Shown here in pieces: positions 15,459 through 24,497 of a stretch of 64,000 bases of DNA; within the stretch, counting starts at the first letter, position 1, and the number at the start of each line of letters is the position of its first letter. The DNA is from Falsiroseomonas sp046052145 (GTDB lineage Bacteria; Pseudomonadota; Alphaproteobacteria; Acetobacterales; Acetobacteraceae). The position numbers were made by a program, and so were the translations under genes. The stretch is from assembly GCA_046052145.1 (NCBI GenBank), contig JBJOMW010000006.1, positions 1-64,000 on the forward strand, given 5' to 3'. A model generated the notes under the pieces. It saw only the letters and a program-made list of their open reading frames with translations. It did no database searches and was not told where the DNA came from.

Positions 15459-17903
15459 ATGAGAAGGGTCGGAGCGTTCGCCGCAGGCGTCGTGATTGCC
15501 GTTGTGAGCCTCGGCCTTCCGGCGTCGAAGGCCGCCGCGCAGCAGCTGCGCGGGACGCCGGGCGGGCCGAATGCGATCGAATTCCCGAATTCGCGCGTGC
15601 TGCCCGGGCCGCAGGCCCCCTTCCAGGGCGCCATCATGCCGAGTGCGCGGGACAGCACGCCCGCCTGGCCGCCTGCGCTCGGCGCACCGGAGAGTGCACC
15701 CAACGTGCTGGTCATCCTGACCGATGATGTCGGCTTCGGCGCGCCCTCCACCTTCGGCGGCATCGTTGAGACGCCGGCGCTGGAACGCGTGGCGCAGGCC
15801 GGGCTGCGCTATACGCAGTTCCACACCACGGCGCTGTGCTCGCCGACGCGTGCATCCCTGCTCACGGGCCGCAACCCGCATTCCGTCGGCTTCGGCGTGA
15901 TCTCGGAACTCGCCACCGGCTTCCCCGGCTACAACGCCATCATCCCGGCCGAGACGGCGACGATCGCCGAGACGCTGCGGCAGAATGGCTATGCCACGTC
16001 CTGGTTCGGCAAGAACCACAATGTGCCGCCCTGGGAAGCCAGCCCGGTCGGCCCCTTCACTCGTTGGCCGCAAGGCATGGGCTTCGACTATTTCTACGGC
16101 TTCGTCGGCGGCGATACGAGCCAGTGGCAGCCTGGCAACCTCTTCCGCAACACGACGCGCATCCACCCCTTCCTTGGGGAGCCTGGCTGGAATCTGTCCA
16201 CCGCCATGGCGGACGACGCCGTCGCGTACATCCGCGCCCAGCGCGAAGCCGCGCCGGGCCGGCCCTGGTTCATCCACTACGCGCCCGCTGGCACGCATGC
16301 GCCGCACCAGCCGCCGCCCGAATGGATCGAGCGCTTTCGCGGCCGCTTCGACATGGGCTGGGAAGTGCTGCGCGAACGCATCTTCGAGAACCAGCAACGC
16401 CTCGGCGTGCTGCCGCCCAACGCCGCGCTGACGCCCTGGCCGGCGGAGCTGCCGCGCTGGGCGAGCCTCTCGGCCGATGAGCGTCGCCTGTTCCTGCGCC
16501 AGGTCGAGGTCTATGCCGCCTATCTTGCCTACACCGACCATGAGATCGGCCGCGTCATCCAGGCGGTCGAGGATGCGGGCCAACTCGACAATACGCTGAT
16601 CATCTACATCAGCGGCGATAATGGCGCCTCCAGCGAGGGCCAGTTGCGCGGCACGCCGAACGAGGTCGCCTATTTCAACGGCATCGAGACGCCGGTCGCC
16701 CGGCAGCTCGAACTGCTCGACGCCTGGGGCAGCGACCGCACCTACAACCACATGGCGGCGGGCTGGGCCTGGGCCTTCAATACGCCCTATCGCTGGGTCA
16801 AGCAGGTCGGCTCCCATTTCGGCGGCACGCGCAACGGCATGGCGATCGCCTGGCCGCGGCGCATCGCGGAGCACGGCGGCATCCGCCACCAGTTCCACCA
16901 TGTGATCGATGTGGTGCCGACGATCCTGGAGGCGATCGGCATCCCGGAACCGCAGGTGGTGAACGGCGTGCCGCAGCGCCCGATCGAGGGCGTCAGCATG
17001 GCCTATACCTTCGATGCGGCGAACGCGCAGGCCTCGTCGCGCCGGCGCACGCAGCATTTCGAGATGTTCGGCCATCGCGGCATCTACCATGACGGCTGGT
17101 ACGCCAATACGACGCCGCCGAACCCACCCTGGGACAGCGCGGGCCAGCCGCCGGCGGATGTGGTGAATGGCTATCGGTGGGAGCTCTATAACCTCACCGA
17201 GGATCCGACGCAGTCGCGCGATTTGGCGGCGCAGCACCCGGACCGGCTCCGCAATCTGCAGCAGCTTTTCCTGGTCGAGGCGACGCGCTTTGGCGTGCTG
17301 CCGATGGATAACAGTACGCTGCCCCGCCTGTTGGTGCAGCGGCCCGGCTTCGCCGCCGGCCGCACGCAGTTCACCTATCGCGGGCCGGGTGTTGGCCTTA
17401 CCTCGGACAGCGCGCCCTCGTTGCTCAACCGTGCCTATCGCGTGACGGCGGAGATCGAGGTGCCGCAGGGTGGGGCGACTGGCGTGCTGGTCACGCAGGG
17501 TGGCCGCTTCGGCGGCTATGGTCTTTACCTGCGGGAGGGACGCCCGGTCTGGACGTGGAACATCCTCGACATCGAGCGGGTGAAGTGGGAGGGGCCGCAG
17601 GCCCTGCCGCCCGGCCGCCACAGCATCGTCTTCGAGTGGCGCCCTGATGGGTCGGGGCCGCCGGTTGGACGGGGCGGCACCGGGACGCTTTCCGTCAACG
17701 GCCAGCGCGTGGCGGAACGCCGCATGGAGCGGAGCATCCCCTTCTACCTGCAGTGGGACGAGCCCTTCGATGTCGGGCAGGACACCGGCACGCCGGTGGA
17801 CGACGGGGACTATCAGGTGCCCTTCGGCTTCACCGGCACGCTGCGCAACCTGACGATCGATCTGGGCGCCAGCACCTTGCCGCAGGCCGAGGCGCGGAAC
17901 TGA
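15459..17903 (+). CDS. Secreted type I (Cys-type) sulfatase
   Basis: An 814-residue exported arylsulfatase-family protein: signal peptide at 1-28, metal-binding LTDDVGFG at about 87-94 and the sulfatase signature C127-S-P-T-R-A-S-L-L-T-G-R. C127 must be oxidised to formylglycine, so the cell needs a maturation enzyme that is not encoded in this window. Further conserved pieces are FGKNHN, HYAPAGTHAPH and SGDNGAS. Residues from about 620 form an extra beta-rich C-terminal domain seen in large alphaproteobacterial and mycobacterial arylsulfatases. It would release sulfate from organic sulfate esters in the periplasm. The ATG at 15459 with GGGAGG is preferred to the long upstream frame. Substrate unknown. 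Confidence 0.9.
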   Translation: MRRVGAFAAGVVIAVVSLGLPASKAAAQQLRGTPGGPNAIEFPNSRVLPGPQAPFQGAIMPSARDSTPAWPPALGAPESAPNVLVILTDDVGFGAPSTFGGIVETPALERVAQAGLRYTQFHTTALCSPTRASLLTGRNPHSVGFGVISELATGFPGYNAIIPAETATIAETLRQNGYATSWFGKNHNVPPWEASPVGPFTRWPQGMGFDYFYGFVGGDTSQWQPGNLFRNTTRIHPFLGEPGWNLSTAMADDAVAYIRAQREAAPGRPWFIHYAPAGTHAPHQPPPEWIERFRGRFDMGWEVLRERIFENQQRLGVLPPNAALTPWPAELPRWASLSADERRLFLRQVEVYAAYLAYTDHEIGRVIQAVEDAGQLDNTLIIYISGDNGASSEGQLRGTPNEVAYFNGIETPVARQLELLDAWGSDRTYNHMAAGWAWAFNTPYRWVKQVGSHFGGTRNGMAIAWPRRIAEHGGIRHQFHHVIDVVPTILEAIGIPEPQVVNGVPQRPIEGVSMAYTFDAANAQASSRRRTQHFEMFGHRGIYHDGWYANTTPPNPPWDSAGQPPADVVNGYRWELYNLTEDPTQSRDLAAQHPDRLRNLQQLFLVEATRFGVLPMDNSTLPRLLVQRPGFAAGRTQFTYRGPGVGLTSDSAPSLLNRAYRVTAEIEVPQGGATGVLVTQGGRFGGYGLYLREGRPVWTWNILDIERVKWEGPQALPPGRHSIVFEWRPDGSGPPVGRGGTGTLSVNGQRVAERRMERSIPFYLQWDEPFDVGQDTGTPVDDGDYQVPFGFTGTLRNLTIDLGASTLPQAEARN

Positions 17904-18263
17904 CGTCCATCACGGGGGCGGGGTGGTACTGTCGCCGGCTGGCGTGTTGCGTGCGCACGCTCGTTGCCTCTGTGTCGCTCCGGGATCACGCACGCCCAGA
18001 CCAGACCGGCCCGGGGGACGAAACTGCCCATGCGGCGGGCGCGACGCCCCGTCTCAGGGTCAAGGTCCGCTTCCCAGAGATCCCCATGGTGGCTGATCAT
18101 GCAGGTCTTGATGAAGGCTACAGCGAATGGTTTTTCGAGGTGACCTCTGTTCGGTACAGGCGGCTCCAGGCTCCCTGGACCCACCCTTGCCGAACACTGC
18201 CGAGGCGAACTGACCCTAGACCGGCAGCCTGGCTCACCGATTTTGAGAGTTTTCGGCCCGGCC
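17904..18263. other. 360-bp intergenic stretch holding repeat copy B
   Basis: No gene is supported between the sulfatase stop and the truncated FAH gene. A minus-strand frame reads MISHHGDLWEADLDPETG but matches no family I recognise and has no ribosome-binding site. The notable element is the 51-bp hairpin repeat at 18147-18197, placed 66 bp before the point where FAH homology begins. Confidence 0.45.
18147..18197. repeat. 51-bp hairpin repeat, copy B
   Basis: Identical over 51 bp to 4886-4936, in the same orientation and 13.26 kb away. It has the same nested hairpin (TGTTCGG/CCGAACA outside, TCCAGG/CCTGGA inside). Flanking bases beyond the block are only loosely similar, so the repeat unit itself is about 50 bp. 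It sits beside a broken FAH gene, as copy A sits beside gene remnants. Confidence 0.75.
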
Positions 18264-18488
18264 TTGCAGTGCGGCGCAACCGACCTGATGATTACGCCGG
18301 TGCCCAAGCTGATCGCCTATATCTCCACGATGCTGCCGCTGCTGCCCGGCGATTTGATCGTCTCTGGCACGGCTGGCGGTGTGGGGGCTAAGCGCAACCC
18401 CCCGTTCTGGCTGAAGCCGGGCGACGTCGCGGAGGTGGAGATCGGCTGCATCGGTATCCTGCGCAACACGGTGGAGGCGGAGGCATGA
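18264..18488 (+). pseudogene. C-terminal fragment of a fumarylacetoacetate hydrolase-family protein
   Basis: About 74 residues match the end of FAH-family hydrolases/isomerases: VPKLIAYISTMLPLLPGDLI, SGTAGGVGAKRNPP, WLKPGDVAEVEI and GILRNTV. Intact members are about 280 residues; the metal-binding ExE...D core lies in the missing N-terminal two thirds. The frame opens only shortly upstream, with no good start. Its stop overlaps the ATG of the next gene (ATGA at 18485-18488), so it was once the first gene of this operon. It was truncated by a rearrangement whose breakpoint is close to repeat copy B. FAH enzymes commonly act after ring-cleavage dioxygenases, which fits the neighbour. Confidence 0.75.
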
Positions 18489-19465
18489 TCCGGGCGCTGG
18501 GCTATATCGGTATCCGCGCGAGCCGGGCGGCGGAGTGGGACGATTATGCGACGCGACTGCTTGGGATGCAGCGCGTGGATGCGGGCGGCGGCACGCGCCT
18601 GTTCCGCATGGACGACCGCGCGCAGCGCCTGATCGTCACGCCGGAAAGCGACGACGGCCTCGCCTTCCTCGGCTGGGAGGTGGCGGACGCCGCCGCGCTG
18701 GACGCCCTTGCCGCCCGACTGGAAGCTGCCGGCGTCGCGGTGCGGCACGGCGGCGCGGCGCTGGCGGCGGAGCGGCACGTGCGCGACCTGATCGTCTTCC
18801 ACGACCCGGGCGGCAACCGGCTGGAGGCTTTCCACGGACAGGAACTCGCCGACACGCCCTTCGCGCCGGGACGCCCGATCTCCGGCTTCCGCACGGGGCC
18901 GCTCGGCATGGGGCATGCGGTGCTGAACGTGGCCGACGCGCAGGCGCTGCTTCCCTTCTACCGCGACACGCTCGGCTTCGGGCTGACCGATTACGGCCGG
19001 ACGCCCTACGACCTGTTCTTCTTCCACGTGAACGGGCGTCACCACTCCTTCGCCATGGTCGGCTCCGGCCGGGCGGGCATGCACCACTTCATGGTGGAGC
19101 TCGGCAGCCTCGACGATGTCGGACAAGGCTACGACCTGGCGGGTCTCGAGCCGGGCCGCCTTGCCTACACGCTCGGCCGCCACTCGAACGACCACATGAC
19201 ATCCTTCTACACCACCACGCCCTCAGGCTTCTTCGTGGAGTATGGCTGGGGCGCGCGGGTGATCGACCCGGCCAGCTGGCAGCCGCACGAGACCTTCGAC
19301 GGCCCAAGCTACTGGGGCCATGAGCGCCTCCACCTGCCGGAGGACGGCCCCCGCGCACGCCTCAGGCAGATGCGGCTCGATGCCGCAGCGCGGGGGCTGC
19401 GCGCGCCGGACCCGGCGCCTTCCACCGGCTGCACCTGGGCCGATGCCGTGATGAGGACCGAATAA
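18485..19465 (+). CDS. Type I extradiol dioxygenase-like VOC protein
   Basis: A 326-residue two-module vicinal oxygen chelate protein, length and layout like BphC-type ring-cleavage dioxygenases. The catalytic second module has the expected iron ligands: His in GMGHAVLNV (about 143), His in GRHSNDHMTSFY (about 238) and Glu in FVEYGWG (about 258). The second-sphere His of SNDHM is also present. It would open a catecholic ring using Fe(II) and O2 in the cytosol. It overlaps the FAH remnant before it and the Bug receptor after it, so this was a small aromatic-degradation operon. The particular catechol is unknown. Confidence 0.8.
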   Translation: MIRALGYIGIRASRAAEWDDYATRLLGMQRVDAGGGTRLFRMDDRAQRLIVTPESDDGLAFLGWEVADAAALDALAARLEAAGVAVRHGGAALAAERHVRDLIVFHDPGGNRLEAFHGQELADTPFAPGRPISGFRTGPLGMGHAVLNVADAQALLPFYRDTLGFGLTDYGRTPYDLFFFHVNGRHHSFAMVGSGRAGMHHFMVELGSLDDVGQGYDLAGLEPGRLAYTLGRHSNDHMTSFYTTTPSGFFVEYGWGARVIDPASWQPHETFDGPSYWGHERLHLPEDGPRARLRQMRLDAAARGLRAPDPAPSTGCTWADAVMRTE

Positions 19466-20415
19466 TGCGCCGTCGTCTGATGCTCTCGCTTCTTGGTCTG
19501 CCTCTCCTCGCCGCGCCCGCGCGCGGGCAGGAAGCCTTTCCGGCGCGGCCTATCCAGATCGTGAACCCCTATCCGGCGGGCGGCGCGACGGATTTGATGG
19601 CCCGCGCACTGGCTGCAGGGCTCGCGGCGCGGTTCGGCCAGCCAGTGGTCGTCGTGAATCGCGACGGCGCGGCCGGCGCCATCGGCACGGCGGGCGTCGC
19701 GCGTGCAGCGCCGGATGGCTACACGCTGGCCTTCGTGCCGGCGCTCGTGCTGTCCGTGCTGCCCGTAACGCAGCCGAACAGCGGCTTGCGGGCAGATTCG
19801 CTCCGGCCGGTCTGCCAGATGTTCTCCAATGCGCAGGCCATCGCGGTGCGGGCGGATTCGCCCTGGCGCTCGCTCGGCGAACTGGTCGCGGCGGCCCGTG
19901 CCGCGCCGGGGCGGGTCACCTATGGCAGCCTTGGCGTCGCCTCCATCCCACACCTCGCGATGCTGCAATGGACAGCCGCCGCGGGGCTCGACATGGCGCA
20001 CATCCCCTATCGCGGTGACGGGGCGGTGCTGACCGAGGTGCTGGCGGGACGGCTCGATGCCGGCGCGATCGTGCTCGGCTCCGCCTCCGGCCGTACCGAC
20101 ATCCGCCTGCTGGCCATCTTCGATACTGCCCGGAACCCAGCCTTCCCGGATGTGCCCACGGCGATCGAGGCTGGCTTCGATGTCGCGCCAACCAGCTTTG
20201 GCGGCCTGATGGCGCCGGCCGGCACGCCGGACGACCGCATCGCAGTTCTCGAGGCAGCCTGTGCCGAGGTGGCAGCAAGCGATAGCTACCGTGCCGCGGC
20301 GCGCAGAGGCCTGCAGCCCGAGGTCTTCCATACCGGCGCCGCGGCTTTCGCGGCCCGCCTGCGCGCGGACGCCGCGCTGAAGGCCGAACAGCTTCGCGGC
20401 ATCCGTCTCGAATAG
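19465..20415 (+). CDS. Bug-family (TctC-like) periplasmic solute receptor
   Basis: A 316-residue secreted receptor: signal peptide 1-21 (LLGLPLLAAPARGQ), then FPARPIQIVNPYPAGGATD, the classical Bug N-terminus that binds a carboxylate ligand, and HIPYRGDGA in the second lobe. The TAATG overlap with the dioxygenase gene places it in the same operon, pointing to an aromatic or dicarboxylic acid ligand. No TctA/TctB membrane subunits are nearby, as is usual for orphan Bug proteins. It differs from most by HIPYRGDGAVLTEVL and lacks the PDVPT-flanking variants seen in the tandem set at 33-35 kb. Confidence 0.88.
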   Translation: MRRRLMLSLLGLPLLAAPARGQEAFPARPIQIVNPYPAGGATDLMARALAAGLAARFGQPVVVVNRDGAAGAIGTAGVARAAPDGYTLAFVPALVLSVLPVTQPNSGLRADSLRPVCQMFSNAQAIAVRADSPWRSLGELVAAARAAPGRVTYGSLGVASIPHLAMLQWTAAAGLDMAHIPYRGDGAVLTEVLAGRLDAGAIVLGSASGRTDIRLLAIFDTARNPAFPDVPTAIEAGFDVAPTSFGGLMAPAGTPDDRIAVLEAACAEVAASDSYRAAARRGLQPEVFHTGAAAFAARLRADAALKAEQLRGIRLE

Positions 20416-20630
20416 CGGCTGACATGCACCGGCGGGCTCGCGCGAAGACACCACGCCCCGGTGGCGACGTCTCATCCTAGACGCGTCTCAGCCGGTTTCG
20501 TCCAGGGCCGGCTGCCCGGCTGCCCGGCTGGCAGATGCTGCGGCGCGCGATGCAGTAGGATTTCAGACGGGCACCTCGATGTATTGGCATCGTCGGTTGC
20601 GCGTCCCCGCATCCACTGACAGTTGCACAG

Positions 20631-20659
20631 CCCCCACGGCTCCCAGCCTGGGGGTTTTT
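20631..20659 (+). terminator. Intrinsic terminator
   Basis: A GC-rich hairpin with arms CCCCCA...GGCT and AGCC...TGGGGG (20631-20654) is followed directly by TTTTT (20655-20659). It reads on the plus strand and lies 216 bp past the Bug stop codon at 20415. It is one of very few textbook terminators in the window. Its distance from the gene leaves room for a small RNA between them. Confidence 0.8.
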
Positions 20660-20755
20660 GCTTGTCCATACGCCACCAACGACTCCGCAGCGTCCGAACG
20701 CGGGAGAGGCCGGCAGATCGCAGCAAGCCTTCACGTGCGGGGACGATCACCATCG

Positions 20756-22561
20756 CTACCGCAGGATGCGGTCCGGCTCACGGGCTGACCGGAGGCGCTG
20801 GAAGCACTGCGCGAGCGCTTTGAACGCCAGCTTCTTGGTCGTCTTGTCCTCGGCGATCACTCCTTTGCGGTTGAAGCCGACCTGCTCGCGCGTTTGCCGC
20901 CGCATCGAGCGGAAATCGTACAGCAGCCATGCAGCGAGGCCGCGCACATACCCGGCCTGCTCCAGCGCGCTGGCCTGGCCCTCGTAGAAAGCAGCCTGGC
21001 GTTCCTCACTGAAAAGCGGCGCCGAAGCGTCGCGATGACCCGGGCGCGCATCGGCGCCCGTCTCGCTGATGATGACGGGGCGATCGGGCCGTGAATTGGC
21101 CAGCAGCCGCGTCAGCCCCTGAAAGCCCTGCTCGTACCAGCCGAAATATTCGTTGAGGCCGATGACATCGAGATGCTCCGTCAGACGGTCCTCGATACAG
21201 AACCGCTCCCGATTGATGAGGCAGGCGGCGCTGATAAGGCGCGAAGGATCGGCCGCGCGCGCGGCGCGCGCGAGCTCCGCCATGAAGGCGAGGCGCGCAT
21301 CCGTGTCCGCATTCTCATTCCCGACGCCCCATAGAATGACGCTGGCACGGTTGGCGTCGCGCGCGATCATCTCCTCGAGTTGGTTCCTCGCATCGGCAAG
21401 CGTTGCGGGATTGTCGAAGGCGATGGCCCAATAGACCGGGATTTCGCTCCACAGCAGGAGCCCGGCCTCGTCGCAGAGCTGAGCGACGAGCTCATCATGT
21501 GGATAGTGGGCCAGGCGGAGGAAGTTGGCGCCCAGTTCGCGTGCATGCGCGATGCGTTGCCTGATGTCGGCTTCATCGGAGCAGCGGCCGGCTTTCAGGT
21601 CGTCCTCATGCACGCAGACGCCGCAGAGCACGAGATCCTGCCCATTGAGCAGCATCCGTGTGCCCTCGGCGCGGATCTCACGGAATCCGACGCGATCGCG
21701 AAGCACCTCGCCCCCGTGGTGCAATTCGACATCCAGCAAGACCGGGTCGGCTGGCGACCAGAGCGGCGGGGCCGCATCAAACAGGAGGTCCGCCACACCG
21801 GCTCGGAACGGCACCTCGGCGTCCAGGCCGAGCGCCGGGATGACGAGGCGCCCGGTGCTGTCCAGCGGCTGCGACAAGCTGGCGCGCAGGTGGATGCGGC
21901 GGTGGGCGGAGCCCGGTTCGAGCCATATCGCGAAACGACGCAGATGCAGCCGCGGCAGGCGTAGCAGCGCGACGCTGCGATGAAGGCCGCCATAGTTGAA
22001 CCAGTCGAAATGGTGCATCGGCACGCGCTCGGCCCGCCGCGCATTCTCGACCATCACCATCAGCCGGTTGCGCCCCGCGCACAGCGCTGCTGTTGCGTCG
22101 AGGCTGAAGGGCGTCGAACCGCCGATGTGACCGCCGAGATGCATGCCGTTGAGGAACACCTCGGCCCGTTGGGCCGCGGCGCCGAATTGCAGCAGAACGC
22201 ATTCGTCCGGCCCGGGGGCGGCGGCATCGAAGTCGCGCACGTACCAGACCGCACCTTCGTAATGCAGCAATTCGGGTCGCAGCAGGTTCCAGCAGCCCGG
22301 GACCGGCGCGGGTTCGCCCGCATCCCATTGCCAGTCGCGCGGCGTGTCCCATCGGTCGGGCGGAGCGTCGTCATAGGCGAACCAGCGCTGGCGCAATCCT
22401 TCCTCGAAGGGATCGAGCGTCAGGCGCCATGTGCCGTCAAGGGATTGGCTTGCTCGGCCATGCGCGTTCACCAGCGTGGCGACGCCAGCGCGGCGTGCCG
22501 CGAGCGGTGCGTCGTAGGCCTCGTCGTGCAGATGCGCGAAGGGGTCCGCCGCGTCGTTCAT
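20756..22561 (-). CDS. Glycoside hydrolase family 2 (beta-glucuronidase/beta-galactosidase type)
   Basis: A 601-residue cytosolic GH2 enzyme, the length of E. coli beta-glucuronidase. It has an N-terminal sugar-binding jelly roll (about 1-180), an immunoglobulin-like domain (about 180-295) and a catalytic TIM barrel with acid/base E416 in GVGNENAD and nucleophile E500 in IISETG, near the E413/E504 pair of GUS. No signal peptide is present. It is the last gene of the sugar operon, overlapping the preceding gene by 4 bp, and should cleave the imported glycoside. Exact sugar specificity (glucuronide, galactoside or other) cannot be told. Confidence 0.87.
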   Translation of the reverse strand: MNDAADPFAHLHDEAYDAPLAARRAGVATLVNAHGRASQSLDGTWRLTLDPFEEGLRQRWFAYDDAPPDRWDTPRDWQWDAGEPAPVPGCWNLLRPELLHYEGAVWYVRDFDAAAPGPDECVLLQFGAAAQRAEVFLNGMHLGGHIGGSTPFSLDATAALCAGRNRLMVMVENARRAERVPMHHFDWFNYGGLHRSVALLRLPRLHLRRFAIWLEPGSAHRRIHLRASLSQPLDSTGRLVIPALGLDAEVPFRAGVADLLFDAAPPLWSPADPVLLDVELHHGGEVLRDRVGFREIRAEGTRMLLNGQDLVLCGVCVHEDDLKAGRCSDEADIRQRIAHARELGANFLRLAHYPHDELVAQLCDEAGLLLWSEIPVYWAIAFDNPATLADARNQLEEMIARDANRASVILWGVGNENADTDARLAFMAELARAARAADPSRLISAACLINRERFCIEDRLTEHLDVIGLNEYFGWYEQGFQGLTRLLANSRPDRPVIISETGADARPGHRDASAPLFSEERQAAFYEGQASALEQAGYVRGLAAWLLYDFRSMRRQTREQVGFNRKGVIAEDKTTKKLAFKALAQCFQRLRSAREPDRILR

Positions 22562-23670
22562 GGCATGGGCATCCGATATCCAATGCCGACCATGCCGCGG
22601 GAGCGCCAGGGCCAGCGGCCGGGCCAGAGCAGGTCGGCGATCATCGCGATCGCGATCCAGCGGAACCAGGTCGCGAAGGTGTTGGAGAGGCCCTGGGGTT
22701 CCTCGTAGCCGCGCACCCAGCCATCTTGGCGGCGCGTGCCGGTTCGGACGTCGCAGAAGCCGCCATCGGGCTCCTGCCAGTCCAGCAGACGCGGCAGCAG
22801 TGCGGCGCACCAGGCGCGGATTTCCGCTGCGCGATGGCCGGTCAGCGCAAGGCCATGCACCAGCAGGTCCACTGCATCCGCATCGATGCAGGCGCTGTCC
22901 ACCACCGGCGGCAGGGTTAGCACGTAGTCCACGGCGCGGGTGTGGAAGGGCAGGGGGCGCCGTAGCGCGTACCACAGGTGGAAATTGTGCATCGAGCCTG
23001 CAAAGGCGTGCAGCAGCGCCGTGGCGTCATGCGCCTGGTTCAGTCCCCAGAAGCCGGTCGAGGGTTCCTGCAGTCGGTCGTGCCAGGCGAAGAGCGCCTC
23101 CATCGCCGCATCCGCCCGCGTCGGCTCCGCTCCGCGCAGTCCGAGCAGGAAGGAGCCGAGGTTGACGATGTTGTTCCCCTCCTGCCACGGGTCGCGCAGG
23201 TCGCGCAGCGCGAGCCAGGCGAGAAGCGCCTGCGGGTCGAGGAAGCGGCGCGCGAAATCGAGGTTCGGTCGACGGTCCGGGTCCAGCACCTCGATCGCGC
23301 CAAGGCTGTAATTGGTGACGTGGAAGTCGATATAGCCCCAGGTCTCTTCCGGATCGGGCTTCTTGAATACGGCGTCGTCGCGCATGCCGGGGATGCGGAA
23401 CCGGCCATCGGCCAGCCGGTGCGATTCGAGCCAGGCGATGAGCGCGCTACGGTCCGCCGGGCCGAACGTGTCCAACCCGCCGATCAGGGCCCGGCACATC
23501 ACGGCGTTGTAGGTTCCGGGTAGCAGGACGCCCGGCCAGCGCGCGACATCCTGCGCGACACTGATGCGCGTCACGCCGCGCGGCAGGCCGGGGGCCTGCA
23601 TCGAATCCAGCCAGGCCAGCGTGCGCTGCCGCGCAGCTTCGATTCGAGAAATGAGTGCCGTGTCCGTCAT
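22558..23670 (-). CDS. Alpha-toroid-like protein of a sugar operon, unknown function
   Basis: A 370-residue soluble protein without signal peptide. The sequence is helical, with repeated short segments such as DRSALIAWLESHRLADGRF, NLGSFLLGLRG, FWGLNQ and LLDWQEPDGGF. These resemble the inner-outer helix pairs and QDGGF-like turns of alpha/alpha-toroid enzymes (terpene cyclase or (alpha/alpha)6-barrel glycosidase/lyase folds). No catalytic DxDD motif is present. ATGA overlaps on both sides couple it to the permease gene and to the GH2 gene, so a carbohydrate role is likely. I do not recognise a named family; this is the best candidate for a new enzyme in the operon. Confidence 0.7.
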   Translation of the reverse strand: MTDTALISRIEAARQRTLAWLDSMQAPGLPRGVTRISVAQDVARWPGVLLPGTYNAVMCRALIGGLDTFGPADRSALIAWLESHRLADGRFRIPGMRDDAVFKKPDPEETWGYIDFHVTNYSLGAIEVLDPDRRPNLDFARRFLDPQALLAWLALRDLRDPWQEGNNIVNLGSFLLGLRGAEPTRADAAMEALFAWHDRLQEPSTGFWGLNQAHDATALLHAFAGSMHNFHLWYALRRPLPFHTRAVDYVLTLPPVVDSACIDADAVDLLVHGLALTGHRAAEIRAWCAALLPRLLDWQEPDGGFCDVRTGTRRQDGWVRGYEEPQGLSNTFATWFRWIAIAMIADLLWPGRWPWRSRGMVGIGYRMPMP

Positions 23671-24497
23671 CCCTTCACGGCCCCCTGTGCCATGCCCTGC
23701 ATTACGCGCCGCTGTGCCAGCAGGAAGAGGATCGCGGGTGGCAGCGTTGTCAGCACCGCGAGCGCCATGATCCCCTGGAAGCTCGCGCCGAGTTCGGTGT
23801 TCAGCGACAGCAATGCGACCGGCAGCGTGTAGGTCTCCGGCCCGCGCGAGATCACCAGCACCGGGAACCACTGCGCCCAGGTCAGCAGGAAGCCGATCAG
23901 CGCGACGGTCACCGTCACCGGCATCGCCATGGGCAGTACGATCCGTACCAGAACCTGCCATTCGCTGGCGCCGTCGATCGTCGCCGCTTCGATCACCTCT
24001 TTCGGGATGGCGCGGAAGAATTGCTCGAACAGGAAGAACTGGATCGGGCCGAGCGAGAGGAAGAGCACGATGCCGAGCGCAGAGCCCAGCAGGCCGAGCT
24101 GGTGCATGACGATGTATACGGGGATCACCAGCAGCATGTAGGGATACATCACCGTCAACAGGAAGCCGGCGCGCAGCCAGCGGAAGCCCGGCAGATGCGG
24201 CTTGCGCGTGATGGCATAGGCGCCGAGGGCTGCCGCCAGCGTGCCGATGAAGGTCGCAAGCGCGGTGTAGAGCAGCGAGTTGACGATGAAGCCGCCGAGC
24301 GGCGCGCCGCCGATCCGCGCGATATCAGCCAGCACGTCGAAGTTAAACTGCTCTGGCCAGAGACGCAGCGGGTCGGACAGCACGTCGCGCGTGCGACGGA
24401 AGGCGCCGGACAACATCCAGGCATAGGGAAAGAGGAACACGGCCGCGATCGGGATCGCGATCGCATAGGCCAGCAGCGAGAGAAGACGGCGCTTCAC
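23667..24497 (-). CDS. ABC sugar transporter permease, MalG type
   Basis: A 276-residue inner-membrane permease with six predicted helices. The cytoplasmic EAA loop reads EAATIDGASEWQVLVRIVLP (about 176-195), which contacts the ATPase. It overlaps by 4 bp with the second permease gene upstream and the toroid protein downstream. It belongs to the carbohydrate uptake transporter-1 family and imports an oligosaccharide or glycoside together with the 24494 permease and the 25383 binding protein. The transporter's ATPase is not encoded in this operon. Confidence 0.9.
   Translation of the reverse strand: MKRRLLSLLAYAIAIPIAAVFLFPYAWMLSGAFRRTRDVLSDPLRLWPEQFNFDVLADIARIGGAPLGGFIVNSLLYTALATFIGTLAAALGAYAITRKPHLPGFRWLRAGFLLTVMYPYMLLVIPVYIVMHQLGLLGSALGIVLFLSLGPIQFFLFEQFFRAIPKEVIEAATIDGASEWQVLVRIVLPMAMPVTVTVALIGFLLTWAQWFPVLVISRGPETYTLPVALLSLNTELGASFQGIMALAVLTTLPPAILFLLAQRRVMQGMAQGAVKG

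Noticed and set aside
15267..17621. 784-residue open frame antisense to the sulfatase
   Set aside because: Arg- and Ala-rich shadow in very GC-rich DNA; no start signal or family match, and the opposite strand encodes a clear sulfatase.
17813..18307. 164-residue minus-strand frame after the sulfatase
   Set aside because: It runs through the hairpin repeat and the FAH fragment in antisense and matches nothing recognised.
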